From Flaviramulus_B aquimarinus (lineage in GTDB: Bacteria > Bacteroidota > Bacteroidia > Flavobacteriales > Flavobacteriaceae), in assembly GCF_039543205.1 (NCBI RefSeq), contig NZ_BAABJH010000001.1:558001-622000 (forward strand): a stretch of 64,000 nt of DNA. The letters are read 5' to 3'. The notes beneath the pieces were generated by a model. The model was not told where the DNA came from and ran no database searches. It worked only from the letters and a program-made list of their open reading frames with translations. Position numbers and translations under genes: made by a program. Positions 8,364 through 18,000 of the stretch are shown in pieces; the first letter of the stretch is position 1, and each line of letters opens with the position of its first letter.

Positions 8364-9773
8364 TTAAGCTGAAGTATCTGTTTTCGAATATTTAATAAGA
8401 AGTTCTTTCAACCTAACAACTTCTATAGGTTTAGCTAAAAAATCGTCAATCCCGGCTCGTTTCGCATTTTCAATATCTTCTTCAAATGCACTGGCAGAAA
8501 CAGCAATAATAGGCGTATTATTATCTGAATATTTTTGGGTTTCTTTTATAAACTTTGTTGCTTGATATCCATCCATATCTGGCATATAAATATCCATAAA
8601 AACCATATCGAAATCTAAAATCTTATACAATTCAACAGCTTCCAATCCATTTTTGGCAAACGTACAATCAGCGCCTTGGCGTTCTAATAGAAATTTGATT
8701 ACTTTCTGATTCATCCTATTATCCTCAGCAACCAAAACATTAAACTCATTTAATAAAATGGGATTAAATGCTTCTTCTTCAGTTTTAATATTCAATGTTT
8801 TTTTTAGCTGCAAACTAAAATAGAATGTTGATCCTTCATTTTCTTTGCTCTCTAATTTTAACTCGCTCCCCATTAACTTCACCAGTTGGTGTGAAATAGA
8901 TAGTCCAATACCCCACCCTCTGTAATCTCGCATCATACTTGTATTGTACGACTCTTCGGAATCGCTAAAAATTCGTTTAACTTCTTCTGGCTTCATCCCA
9001 ACTCCAGTATCCTTAATGTAAAACGTTACAATTTGATCATCATCAATACCAATAGTCTGATCTACTATAACCGATATTTTTCCTGAGTTGGTAAACTTTA
9101 TGGCATTATTAATTAAATTTGTTAGTACTTGCTGTATTCGTCCTATATCACCTAGCACCAAAAATTTATCGTTTTCTTCAGACATAAATTTATACTCAAA
9201 CTCCAAACCTTTTTCCCAAGCTTGGTATTCAAAAACCTTAAACAGTCTAGATAAATCGGTTTTTAAATCTATTGTTAATACATTGAGTTTTAAATTTCCA
9301 GCATCAGCTTCAGCATTATCCGTTACCATATTAACTAATTGTAGTAAATGCTTTGAAGAATACTCGGCTATTTCAACTTGTGCAATTTGATCACTGGTTA
9401 ATTCTGTTTGCTTTAGCATATTCAGCATACCTAAAACCGTACTTAAAGGTGTTCTAACTTCATAACTCATATTCGAAAGATAAATAGACTTATGCTCAGC
9501 TAGTGTTTCCGAAGTTTCCAGCTCATGTTTTACCTGATCAATTCTTTGCCTATAATTATTTTTTATAACTTCATTTTTTAATTGATTTTTCAAAAAAAAC
9601 TGTAATGCAAAAACTTGTATTATGGCAAGAACAAACAAAAATATAGCTGCAGTCTCTAGATAAATTCTTTTCTCAACAAATAAATATCCAATACTAAGAA
9701 TAGCCACAATTGATATGAAAATGAAAATAGATAACTTCTTTTTAACTTTAAAAGATTTTGGGATAAGTGGCAT
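8364..9773 (-). CDS. Hybrid sensor histidine kinase with Tyr in place of the phospho-acceptor His
   Basis: 469 residues. Two membrane helices (about 14-32 and 38-60) are joined by a very short loop, so there is no sizeable periplasmic sensor. Then come a helical linker, a HisKA-like dimerisation region (95-160), a HATPase (N-box NNAIKF at 222-227, G1 DTGVGM at 255-260, G2 GWGIGLS at 286-292) and a receiver domain (E350-D351, phospho-acceptor D394 in VFMDIYMP, K448 in LAKPI). The H-box reads NMSYEVRTPL, so residue 104 is Tyr (codon TAT, 9462-9464) where the family has His. The ATP-binding boxes and receiver look intact. It probably cannot autophosphorylate on the usual site and may act as a regulator of, or phosphate sink for, another system. 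It has its own consensus promoter. Confidence 0.9.
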   Translation of the reverse strand: MPLIPKSFKVKKKLSIFIFISIVAILSIGYLFVEKRIYLETAAIFLFVLAIIQVFALQFFLKNQLKNEVIKNNYRQRIDQVKHELETSETLAEHKSIYLSNMSYEVRTPLSTVLGMLNMLKQTELTSDQIAQVEIAEYSSKHLLQLVNMVTDNAEADAGNLKLNVLTIDLKTDLSRLFKVFEYQAWEKGLEFEYKFMSEENDKFLVLGDIGRIQQVLTNLINNAIKFTNSGKISVIVDQTIGIDDDQIVTFYIKDTGVGMKPEEVKRIFSDSEESYNTSMMRDYRGWGIGLSISHQLVKLMGSELKLESKENEGSTFYFSLQLKKTLNIKTEEEAFNPILLNEFNVLVAEDNRMNQKVIKFLLERQGADCTFAKNGLEAVELYKILDFDMVFMDIYMPDMDGYQATKFIKETQKYSDNNTPIIAVSASAFEEDIENAKRAGIDDFLAKPIEVVRLKELLIKYSKTDTSA

Positions 9774-9791
9774 TTATTAAGTTCGTTTTAA

Positions 9792-9822
9792 CAAACTTAT
9801 CCATAATTATACGAATTAACAA
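9792..9822 (-). promoter_or_regulatory. Flavobacterial sigma-A type promoter of the hybrid kinase gene
   Basis: Reading the minus strand there is a -33 TTG at 9822-9820, a 20-bp spacer and the -7 box TAAGTTTG at 9799-9792. Both elements and the spacing match the Bacteroidetes consensus TTG-N17-23-TAnnTTTG. The predicted transcript start near 9788 gives a leader of about 14 nt before the ATG at 9773. It is the only promoter in the window where both boxes and the spacing agree. Confidence 0.6.
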
Positions 9823-9908
9823 AACAATTATAGCTTATTAAAATTTTATAATTCCTTTGAATTGATTAAATTTAGAATTGAAAAAATCCGCATATTATAA
9901 ACTAATAT

Positions 9909-10949
9909 ATGAGAATAGAATACGATATAAAATTAGGGTTCAAGGATGTTATGATTCGTCCAAAGCGTTCCACCTTAAAAAGCAGGGCTGAAGTAAATTT
10001 AGAGCGTAATTTTAAATTTTTACATAGTGATTTTACGTGGACTGGCATACCTATTATGGCTGCAAATATGGATACTGTCGGCACTTTTGAAATGGCTAAA
10101 GCGCTGTCTGATAAGAAATTATTTACCGCTATTCATAAACACTATAAGATGGAAGATTGGAATATGTTATCCACCAATACTCCAAAAGGTATAGAAAATA
10201 ATATTGCTGTAAGCACTGGTATTGGAAAAAACGATTCTGAAAAACTTGCCACTATTTTTAAATATAATCCGTTTCTGAAATTTATATGTATTGATGTAGC
10301 TAATGGGTATTCTGAACATTTTGCAGACTTTGTAAAACAAACTAGAAGTCAATATCCAGATAAGGTAATTATTGCTGGTAATGTGGTTACTGGCGAAATG
10401 GTGGAAGAATTGTTACTCTCTGGAGCTGATATTGTTAAAGTTGGCATTGGTCCAGGCTCAGTATGTACAACACGAATTAAAACTGGTGTTGGTTACCCGC
10501 AACTTTCTGCAATTATTGAATGTGCCGATGCTGCTCATGGTTTAGGTGGACAAATTATTAGTGATGGTGGCTGCACAACACCTGGAGATATTGCTAAAGC
10601 TTTTGGCGCTGGAGCAGATTTTGTTATGCTTGGCGGTATGCTTGCTGGACATGATGAAAGCGGTGGTAAAATCATCGAAAAAAACGGGAAACCTTATAGA
10701 AAATTTTATGGTATGAGTTCATCTACAGCCATGGAAAAACATATTGGACAAGTTGCAGATTATAGAGCCAGCGAAGGTAAGACTGTTGAAGTGCCTTTTA
10801 AAGGATCTGTTGAAAACACTTTAAAAGATATCTTAGGTGGTTTACGAAGCTCCTGTACATATGTAGGAGCATCCCGATTAAAAGAACTAACCAAACGCAC
10901 TACATTTATTAGAGTTAATGAACAAGAAAATAGAATTTACAACTCCTAA
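9909..10949 (+). CDS. guaC: GMP reductase
   Basis: 346 residues, the normal length for GuaC. The TIM-barrel IMPDH/GMPR fold is evident from DVMIRPKRSTL at 13-23, IPIMAANMDTVGTFEMA at 48-64, and the catalytic loop GIGPGSVCTTRIKTGVGYPQ with the active Cys at 186. GGMLAGHDESGG and YGMSSSTAMEKH near residue 265 distinguish GMP reductase from IMP dehydrogenase, and no CBS pair is inserted. It converts GMP to IMP with NADPH in purine salvage. The gene is monocistronic or leads a short unit with the glycosyltransferase gene 181 bp downstream. It diverges from the kinase gene across 135 bp. Confidence 0.95.
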   Translation: MRIEYDIKLGFKDVMIRPKRSTLKSRAEVNLERNFKFLHSDFTWTGIPIMAANMDTVGTFEMAKALSDKKLFTAIHKHYKMEDWNMLSTNTPKGIENNIAVSTGIGKNDSEKLATIFKYNPFLKFICIDVANGYSEHFADFVKQTRSQYPDKVIIAGNVVTGEMVEELLLSGADIVKVGIGPGSVCTTRIKTGVGYPQLSAIIECADAAHGLGGQIISDGGCTTPGDIAKAFGAGADFVMLGGMLAGHDESGGKIIEKNGKPYRKFYGMSSSTAMEKHIGQVADYRASEGKTVEVPFKGSVENTLKDILGGLRSSCTYVGASRLKELTKRTTFIRVNEQENRIYNS

Positions 10950-11130
10950 TACACATATAGTTTTAATTACAGCATATCATGCTTATTAATAGGTTTGGTC
11001 TCTAATCGTTTATTTACCTAAATATTTAATAGTCAAATGTTATCTTAATTAAACAACAGTTTATCGAAATTTAAATGAAAACCACTATATTATATGTTTT
11101 TTTGTTGAAAAGAACTTCTAATCTCTAATC

Positions 11131-11922
11131 ATGCTTGTATTTATTGTTCCAGTAAAAAGTGAAAAAGTTTCTGCAGATTGGAATACATTTTGTAAACTTT
11201 TTGAAAGGTCTATTAAATCTATTTGCCAACAAAAAGATTCAGAATTTGAGGTTGTTGTAGTGTGCCATGAAATTCCATCAATACATTTTAAGCACCCTAA
11301 AATTCATTATGTAACTGCAAACTTTCCTCCACCTCTACTCGCAGGCAATGAAGAAGCTGAAAAAATTGGAAAAAGAGAAATTGATAAGGGCAAAAAAATT
11401 TTACTTGGAGTTGAACATTCTAAACAGTTTAATCCCAGCCATATTATGGTTGTAGATTCAGATGATTGTATAAGCAATAAAATAGCTGGATTTATTAAAA
11501 AAAGTGACAAAACTATTCCTGGATGGTATATGGAAAAAGGTTATGTATATAGAGAAGGCGACCATTATATTTGTTTAAACCGATCTTATTTCAATATGCT
11601 TTGTGGCACATCTGTTATAATTAAGCCAGAGTTTATAAAAGACATGTTTAGAAAAGAACCTTATCTATATTTTGACCATGCACTAAAAAAACTACCAAAT
11701 AATATAAAGTTTATTCCTTTTCCTTTTGCTGCTGCCATATATAGTATGGGTAATGGAGAAAACCACTATATGTCTACAGCTAAGGTTAAAAGCCTAAACG
11801 ATCATAGTAATATTTTTAACTTTAACGAGTTAGTAAGGCTATATAAAAAATTAAATACTTATAGATTTAGGCTAGTAACATCAGGTTTTAAAAACAGATT
11901 TAATCTTCACAAAATTGAATAA
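11131..11922 (+). CDS. Glycosyltransferase family 2-like (GT-A)
   Basis: 263 residues. A GT-A fold is suggested by the N-terminal LVFIVPVKS, the strand EFEVVVVCHE, and the metal-binding cluster VVDSDDCIS at 107-115, which serves as the DXD motif. The rest matches no specific family I know: GWYMEKGYVYREGD at about 131-144 and a central FNMLCGTSVIIKP that resembles the acceptor loop of family A enzymes. There is no membrane helix. The donor and acceptor are not shown. The gene stands alone, flanked by guaC and the convergent sugar-kinase gene, so it is not part of a visible polysaccharide cluster. The 181-bp upstream gap holds a TAGGTTTG box (10990-10997) as a possible promoter. Confidence 0.75.
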   Translation: MLVFIVPVKSEKVSADWNTFCKLFERSIKSICQQKDSEFEVVVVCHEIPSIHFKHPKIHYVTANFPPPLLAGNEEAEKIGKREIDKGKKILLGVEHSKQFNPSHIMVVDSDDCISNKIAGFIKKSDKTIPGWYMEKGYVYREGDHYICLNRSYFNMLCGTSVIIKPEFIKDMFRKEPYLYFDHALKKLPNNIKFIPFPFAAAIYSMGNGENHYMSTAKVKSLNDHSNIFNFNELVRLYKKLNTYRFRLVTSGFKNRFNLHKIE

Positions 11923-11941
11923 TTTAATAGATTTATAGTAC

Positions 11942-11967
11942 AAAAAAAAGAGATCCGTAGACCTCTT
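11942..11967 (-). terminator. Intrinsic terminator after the sugar-kinase gene
   Basis: On the minus strand an 8-bp stem (AAGAGGTC / GATCTCTT, one G-U pair) at 11967-11948 encloses the tetraloop UACG closed by a C-G pair, the extra-stable cUACGg form. It is followed by eight U residues (11949-11942). It lies 27 bp after the stop of the kinase gene at 11994. On the plus strand the hairpin has no U-run, so it mainly serves the minus strand. Confidence 0.8.
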
Positions 11968-11993
11968 ATAATTAATAAATATTGTTTTTTTTA

Positions 11994-12854
11994 CTATAAA
12001 TCTTTAGTATGAAAACCTACTAAACCTTCTATAGGTCTACGCTCAAAATTACCAACCTTAAAACCCATTTCATTAGCTACTGCTTTAATTTCCTCTTGGG
12101 CAAAATAAGCTATAGAACCTGCAAAATGTACGGGAACAGTCTTAAGTTCTTCTTTATATTGCATAATCATATTTGTAGCGAATAAACGAATACCTTTTTT
12201 AATAAGGTTTATGGTATATTCTGAATCTTTATGTAAGAACATAAATTCAGCAAAATTTGCTAAATATGCATTAGGATTGGGTTGCTTATATACATTATAC
12301 TTTATATAATCTGCCTCCATATTAAACTTACTACCAAAAGCAATTTTAACGTCTTCTGGCATATGATTGAAGTAATAATCTCTAATAAGCTGTTTACCAT
12401 AATAGTTTCCTGATGCATCATCCATAAGTGAATAACCTAAAGAATTTACCCGTTGATGTAATACTTCGCCATCATAATAACTACAGTTAGAACCCGTACC
12501 CAAAATACAAACTACAGCAGCCTCTTTAGGATGATTCAATGTTGCATATACTGCTGCCAAGGTATCTTCATTAACTTCTATATGAGCATTTAAAAAAATA
12601 TCTTGTAAAACTTCTTTTAAAAGTTCTTTTGGTTTTTCAGTACCACAACCTGCACCATAAAAGAAGACATGTGTAACAACAGCTCTATTAGTTTTTAAAA
12701 CTTTATCCTTTTTAATTATTTTACGCAATTTCTTTTCTGTTAAAATTGCAGGATTAAGACCCTTTGTTCTAATCTTTTCTAACAATTGATCACCATTAGA
12801 ATCGACTGCAATCCAATCTGATTTTGTAGAACCACTATCAACAATTAAAATCAT
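11994..12854 (-). CDS. BadF/BadG-type sugar kinase, N-acetylglucosamine kinase-like
   Basis: 286 residues of the ASKHA ATPase fold. The phosphate-1 motif is DSGSTKSDWIAVD at 6-18, the phosphate-2 loop is CILGTGSNCSYYDG at about 116-129, and an adenosine-type motif HFAGSIAYFA occurs near 243-252. The length and the C-terminal PIEGLVGFH match Bacteroidetes proteins annotated as N-acetylglucosamine kinase. It would phosphorylate GlcNAc or a related amino sugar, possibly from peptidoglycan recycling. It lies downstream of gapA and pfkA on the same strand, which suggests feeding of hexose phosphates into glycolysis. The intergenic 85 bp from gapA contains a candidate terminator or attenuator only 14 nt before its ATG. 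The exact substrate is inferred. Confidence 0.8.
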   Translation of the reverse strand: MILIVDSGSTKSDWIAVDSNGDQLLEKIRTKGLNPAILTEKKLRKIIKKDKVLKTNRAVVTHVFFYGAGCGTEKPKELLKEVLQDIFLNAHIEVNEDTLAAVYATLNHPKEAAVVCILGTGSNCSYYDGEVLHQRVNSLGYSLMDDASGNYYGKQLIRDYYFNHMPEDVKIAFGSKFNMEADYIKYNVYKQPNPNAYLANFAEFMFLHKDSEYTINLIKKGIRLFATNMIMQYKEELKTVPVHFAGSIAYFAQEEIKAVANEMGFKVGNFERRPIEGLVGFHTKDL

Positions 12855-12867
12855 AACTATACGATAT

Positions 12868-12921
12868 AAAAAAACTCCACAGACTACTGTGCTTATAACA
12901 CAATAACTCTATGGAGTTATT
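12868..12921 (-). terminator. Overlapping hairpins with U-run between gapA and the kinase gene
   Basis: Reading the minus strand after gapA there is an 8-bp hairpin AATAACTC-CATA-GAGTTATT (12921-12902). It is followed by a CACAG-TAGT-CTGTG hairpin (12891-12878) and then GAG plus seven U residues ending at 12868. The AACTC of the first arm can alternatively pair with the GAGTT beside the U-run, so two mutually exclusive folds exist. This is a plausible terminator for gapA or an attenuator for the kinase gene, whose ATG begins at 12854. Confidence 0.5.
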
Positions 12922-12939
12922 ATTATTAATTAATATATA

Positions 12940-13941
12940 TTAAACAGATGCAATATGTTGCGCTAAATCAACTAATTTAGTTGAATAACCAAACTCATTA
13001 TCATACCAAGATACTAATTTGATAAATCCGTCATTTAACGCCATACTTGCATTAGCATCAAATGTACTTGTTTTAGGCTCAGATACGAAATCTTGAGATA
13101 CAACACCTTCTTCGGTATATCCTAAAACACCTTCTAATTCATTTTCAGAAGCATCTTTTAAAGCTGCTTTGATTTCATCCCATGAAGCTGGTTTTTCAAT
13201 ACGACAAGTTAAATCTACCACAGATACATCAACAGTAGGTACTCTAAAAGCCATGCCTGTTAATTTTCCGTTTAATTCAGGAATAACTTTCCCTACTGCC
13301 TTAGCAGCTCCAGTAGATGCAGGAACGATGTTATTTAAAGATGCACGTCCTAATCTGTAATCTTTTCTTGATGGTCCATCAACAGTAAACTGAGTTGCGG
13401 TAGCTGCGTGAACTGTAGTCATTAAACCTTCTGCAATTCCAAATTTATCGTTAATTACTTTAGCAAGAGGTGCTAAACAGTTTGTAGTACAAGAAGCATT
13501 GGATACAATAGTATCTGCAGCAGTAATCTCATTATGGTTTACACCCATTACAAACATTGGTGCATCTGCAGATGGTGCAGAAATAGCTACTTTCTTAGCT
13601 CCTGCTGTAATATGTTTTTGAGCACCTTCTAGGTTTGTGAAGATACCAGTACAATCCAAAACAACTTCTGCTCCTACTGCATCCCATTTTAAATCTTCTG
13701 GGTTACGCTCAGCAGTAATTCTAATTTCATTACCGTTAACTACTAAATTACCGTTATTAGTATCTATAGTTCCATCAAACTGTCCATGAACAGAATCATA
13801 TTTTAACAAATAAGCTAAATGCTCTACATCTAACAAATCATTAATTCCCACTACTTCAATATCAGGTCTTGATGCTGCTACTCTAAAAGCAATCCTACCT
13901 ATTCTACCAAATCCGTTAATTCCAATTTTTAATTTTGACAT
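12940..13941 (-). CDS. gapA: Glyceraldehyde-3-phosphate dehydrogenase, type I
   Basis: 333 residues, standard length. The N-terminal Rossmann motif is INGFGRIGR at 8-16. The NAD-preferring loop is GINDLLD at 32-38. The catalytic cysteine is C151 in SNASCTTNCLAPL and its histidine partner is H178 in TTVHAATATQ. The substrate-binding stretch DGPSRKDYRLGRAS and the C-terminal SWYDNEFGYS complete the family signature. It oxidises glyceraldehyde-3-phosphate to 1,3-bisphosphoglycerate. It follows pfkA by 17 bp, forming a glycolytic pair. Codon choice is richer in GCT, GTA and AAC than in neighbours, as expected for a highly expressed gene. The motifs give no doubt about function. Confidence 0.98.
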   Translation of the reverse strand: MSKLKIGINGFGRIGRIAFRVAASRPDIEVVGINDLLDVEHLAYLLKYDSVHGQFDGTIDTNNGNLVVNGNEIRITAERNPEDLKWDAVGAEVVLDCTGIFTNLEGAQKHITAGAKKVAISAPSADAPMFVMGVNHNEITAADTIVSNASCTTNCLAPLAKVINDKFGIAEGLMTTVHAATATQFTVDGPSRKDYRLGRASLNNIVPASTGAAKAVGKVIPELNGKLTGMAFRVPTVDVSVVDLTCRIEKPASWDEIKAALKDASENELEGVLGYTEEGVVSQDFVSEPKTSTFDANASMALNDGFIKLVSWYDNEFGYSTKLVDLAQHIASV

Positions 13942-13958
13942 AATCGTGTTTATAAATG

Positions 13959-14945
13959 TTAAGTGCTCATGATATCTGAGACACGCAATAATTCTAAATT
14001 TATTTTTGTTTTTCCTTTTATGGCATTATCTAAAGGTGTTAGTTCCATTTTTCCGTTTAATAACCCTACCATGTAATTGGTTTGACCATTTAACATGGAC
14101 TCAACAGCTTTTACACCCATTCTACTAGCTAGTACCCTATCAAAACACGAAGGTGCACCACCACGTTGCATATGGCCTAATACAGAAACCCTAACATCAT
14201 AACCTTCCATATTTTCATCAACATAGTCTTTAAGCTCAAAAATATTTTTACCTATTTTATCGCCTTCAGCTACAACTACAATACTTGAGGATTTACCTGA
14301 TTTTCTACTTTTGTTTAACGATTCTACTAATCTATCTAAACCTAAGTCTTCTTCGGGAATTAATATCTCTTCTGCTCCACCAGCTATACCAACATTTAAA
14401 GCTATATGACCAACATCTCGCCCCATAACTTCAATAAAAAACAATCTGTTATGTGAACTTGCAGTATCCCTAATTTTATCAATAGCATCAACTACTGTGT
14501 TAAGCGCTGTATCAAATCCTAAAGTATGGGAAGTCCCAACAATATCATTATCAATAGTACCAGGAATACCCATTACTGGAAAATCAAACTCTTGATTAAA
14601 GATAAGTGCCCCAGTAAATGAGCCATCACCTCCTACGACAACTAACCCATCTATGCTAGCCTTTACTAGGCTATCAAAAGCTTTTTGTCTTCCTTCAACA
14701 GTTCTAAATTCTTTAGATCGAGCAGATTTTAATATGGTTCCTCCTTTATTGATTATTCCTCTTACACTTCTGGCATCCATTTGTTTAAAATCGCCTTCAA
14801 TTAAGCCTTCATAACCTCTATAAACACCTATGCATTCTATATTATGATACGCACAAGCTCTAACTACAGAACGAATAGCTGCATTCATTCCTGGAGAATC
14901 TCCTCCTGAAGTTAAAACAGCTAGTTTTTTTATTGTTTTTGGCAT
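13959..14945 (-). CDS. pfkA: ATP-dependent 6-phosphofructokinase
   Basis: 328 residues, typical of bacterial PfkA. ATP-binding GGDSPGMNAAIRSVVR at 14-29, GGDGSFTGA at 105-113, the catalytic motif GIPGTIDNDI with the proton-abstracting aspartate D132, and MGRDVGHIA near 174 are all present. The glycine at the GGDG position indicates ATP rather than pyrophosphate as donor. It phosphorylates fructose-6-phosphate in glycolysis. gapA is encoded 17 bp downstream, so the two are cotranscribed. tamB lies 146 bp upstream on the same strand, far enough for a separate promoter, although no good -33/-7 pair is visible there. Confidence 0.97.
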   Translation of the reverse strand: MPKTIKKLAVLTSGGDSPGMNAAIRSVVRACAYHNIECIGVYRGYEGLIEGDFKQMDARSVRGIINKGGTILKSARSKEFRTVEGRQKAFDSLVKASIDGLVVVGGDGSFTGALIFNQEFDFPVMGIPGTIDNDIVGTSHTLGFDTALNTVVDAIDKIRDTASSHNRLFFIEVMGRDVGHIALNVGIAGGAEEILIPEEDLGLDRLVESLNKSRKSGKSSSIVVVAEGDKIGKNIFELKDYVDENMEGYDVRVSVLGHMQRGGAPSCFDRVLASRMGVKAVESMLNGQTNYMVGLLNGKMELTPLDNAIKGKTKINLELLRVSDIMST

Positions 14946-15091
14946 TAAATATTTTAATTTTCTAGGTAAAATTACTAAACAAATAGCACATATCTATAGC
15001 ATTTACAGTAAATTACTTTGACTTTTAGAACTATAACGTTTTAGTTGATAAAAAAAATCTTTTGCGGTTAAAAATTGAAAGAAAAAGGGGG

Positions 15092-18000
15092 TTATTTTTC
15101 TGAAGATGACTTTATAGAAATATAATCTGGTAAAGCATTTTCTTCTTCTTTTTTTGTGTTTTCTATGATGGATTCTTCCTGCGCTTTGGTTTTTTTAAAC
15201 AACTTTTGAAGCAGCTCTTTAAAAGTATCAAAATCGACATTATATGAAAGTCCTACCCCTTGAGTATACCCTATGTCTTCACCAAAATTTCGGATACTGT
15301 TTTCTCTATTAAACACCTTGGCAGTAAGCGTGCCTTCTTCATTTAAAAGAAAATCTATTTCTACATCTCCTGCTATTACAGTTTCTGTTGCACCACCTAC
15401 TGGAACACCTACTTTCCCATTAATTAACACACGGTCGCTAATTTGAGTTTGCAGGGTTACACCAAACCTATCATCGGTTTGAAAATCTGGTCTGTTTTGC
15501 CCAGCTTCATAATTTAAACCAATATTAAGTTTACTATCATCGCTCGTAAAAATACCATTAAGAATACCATTAAGCCGTTCCGCAATGGTTCCCGAAAAAT
15601 TAATTTCGTTTAATCCTCTAGAAAATGAGCCTGTTGATATTAAATACAAGGCTTGATTTTGTTTGTCTTCATCTGATTCCAGCCTATATTGAAGCTCAGA
15701 TTTTATGGTTGAACTCACATTAGGAAATTCAAAACTAAAATCAGGTTTAGGCTGTTCTAAATCGCCAGTTATCGCAATATTTAATTCTACTGGTATACTT
15801 CTGTTTATAGGATTATCTAGTAATGGTGATGGATTTGCTTGAGTTTTATATATAGCTAACATGTCTATTTCAGCCTCTAAGGGATCGCCTTCCCAAGCGA
15901 TAGTTCCTCCAGGTTGTACGATGAATTCTTTTTGAATAACGCCTCTGTAAGCAAAATTATAAACACCTTCAAACACCGCGAAATCTCCCCACATATTAAA
16001 CTTACCATTAGTGTTAATTTCTACTAATAGTCCACCTCGACCTCGACCTTTTAATGAATGTCCTGTGTTTTTATCTATAATTATTTCAACTTCAGCATCT
16101 TCAGTAACATCTAAATCAAAATCTAATTCTAAACCTTTAATTTCTTCAAAAATAACTTCAACTCCTTTCTTCTTAGCTTCTTTTTCTTCTTTAGTTATAA
16201 AATGAATAAATGAATTATCGCCAAAAGATTCAGCATCACTCAGCGGAATTTTAAATACTGTACCACGTTTTGTTTCTCCAACCACGCTAATAACCAATTG
16301 TTCGGTTGGTCCTGATATTCTAGCTCGTCCCCCAATAAAACCTGTGCCGTAATACAACGATTCTTCGGATTCTTTGGTATCTAAAACCAATAAACGATTT
16401 GTAGACAAACCTAAATCTAAACTCCAATTTGAAAAATTAACATGGCTTAAAGCACCGTTTAATTGTCCTGTAGACTTGTGTTTTGTATCTGTTAACTTTA
16501 TATTATTGAAAATAAAACTTTGTTTTTTTAATGTTACAGATGCTCTATCATTAAAATCGTAATCTACATTAAGATAAGGAATGCCCAAACCGCCTTTATC
16601 AATATTTAGATTTCCATTAATATCTGGGCGTGTTAGATCACCAACAACTTTAACATCGCCTGTTACATCGCCACGAATATTACTTAAAACACCATCTAAT
16701 AAAGGATTTAGAGGGAATAAATTAAACTTATTAAAATCTAATACTACGTTTATTTTGGATTGCTTTTTTGAAACATCTATATCGCCTTTTGCACTAAAAG
16801 ATTTCGAGGTATCGTCCTTAATTACAGCATCTACATTGTAATTAGTAAGTGATTCGTTCCCAGTTATCGTAGCATCAAAAGAACCTAACAAGAAATCATT
16901 TACTTTAAAACCATCAATAACGATAGTCGAATTAGGCAAATAAGTTCCATTTTTCTGAAGCAAGTCCAATTTTCCGTTTACATTTCCTGATAATGACAAA
17001 CTATCTATATCTGGTGTTATTTTAGCTAAATCAACATTAGTGAAATTTAGTTTTATATCTTTTTGCGTAGAGTCTTTTACAAAACCAGAAAGTTTAATTT
17101 CTTCATTATTATGATTAACCCTAAACTTATCAATATTAAAGTTGGTCAGCTTTTTATCAAAAGATATTTTATGGAATTTATCTTGGTGTTCATTAATATT
17201 CCATTTGCTATCTTTTATAGTGACATCAGACTGTTTGAAACCAATAACAGATTCATTTTCTGTATTTATTGTATGATAAAAACTTAAATTATAGATATCG
17301 TTATTTTGCTTACCGCCTTTAAATTCTGAACGCATAAACAAGGTGTCGTTTACTGTAACATTAATTAAATTGAATTTAGAAACATTATAATATTTTGTAT
17401 TTAAACTATCTATCTCAACATATGTATTAAATACCGGGTTGCTATTATCGACTTGCAACTCAATATTATTAGCAAAATAGTCTAACAATTTTATTTTTGG
17501 AGATTTGAAGGTTAGCTTGAATTTTTCTTCTTCGCTTTCTACTCTACCACGGATAAAGGTATTTGCTCCTACCTCAACCTCAGGATAAACCACTTCTACA
17601 ATTTTATTATAAATCTTAAAATTAAAATCGATACTTTGGTTGGTATCTACCTTATGCGGTTTGTAGTTCGTATAAATATGACCTATTGAATTTTCAAATA
17701 ATTTCTTTAAATCTTTGAATAAAAAACGCCCCTTTAAATTACCTTCAATAATATCTGGTGAATTAAATTCTATAAACCGAATATCTTTTTCAAACCTAGA
17801 AGACACATCAAATTGATCAAAATAGTAGGTGTCATTTTCATTTTTATAAATTGTATTTCTAAAGGCTATTTTTCCATAAGCATCATCAAAATTACTACTG
17901 TTCATGTTCATTTTAACACTGCTCTTGAAAATAGAAAGACTATCCTTTTTTACAAAGTTCAATGTATTTAAATTAGCATAATCAACAACAGCCTCAAAAT

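Noticed and set aside
8364..9773. Hybrid kinase as a pseudogene
   Set aside because: The frame is intact, the ATPase and receiver motifs are complete and a consensus promoter precedes it; only the phospho-acceptor differs.
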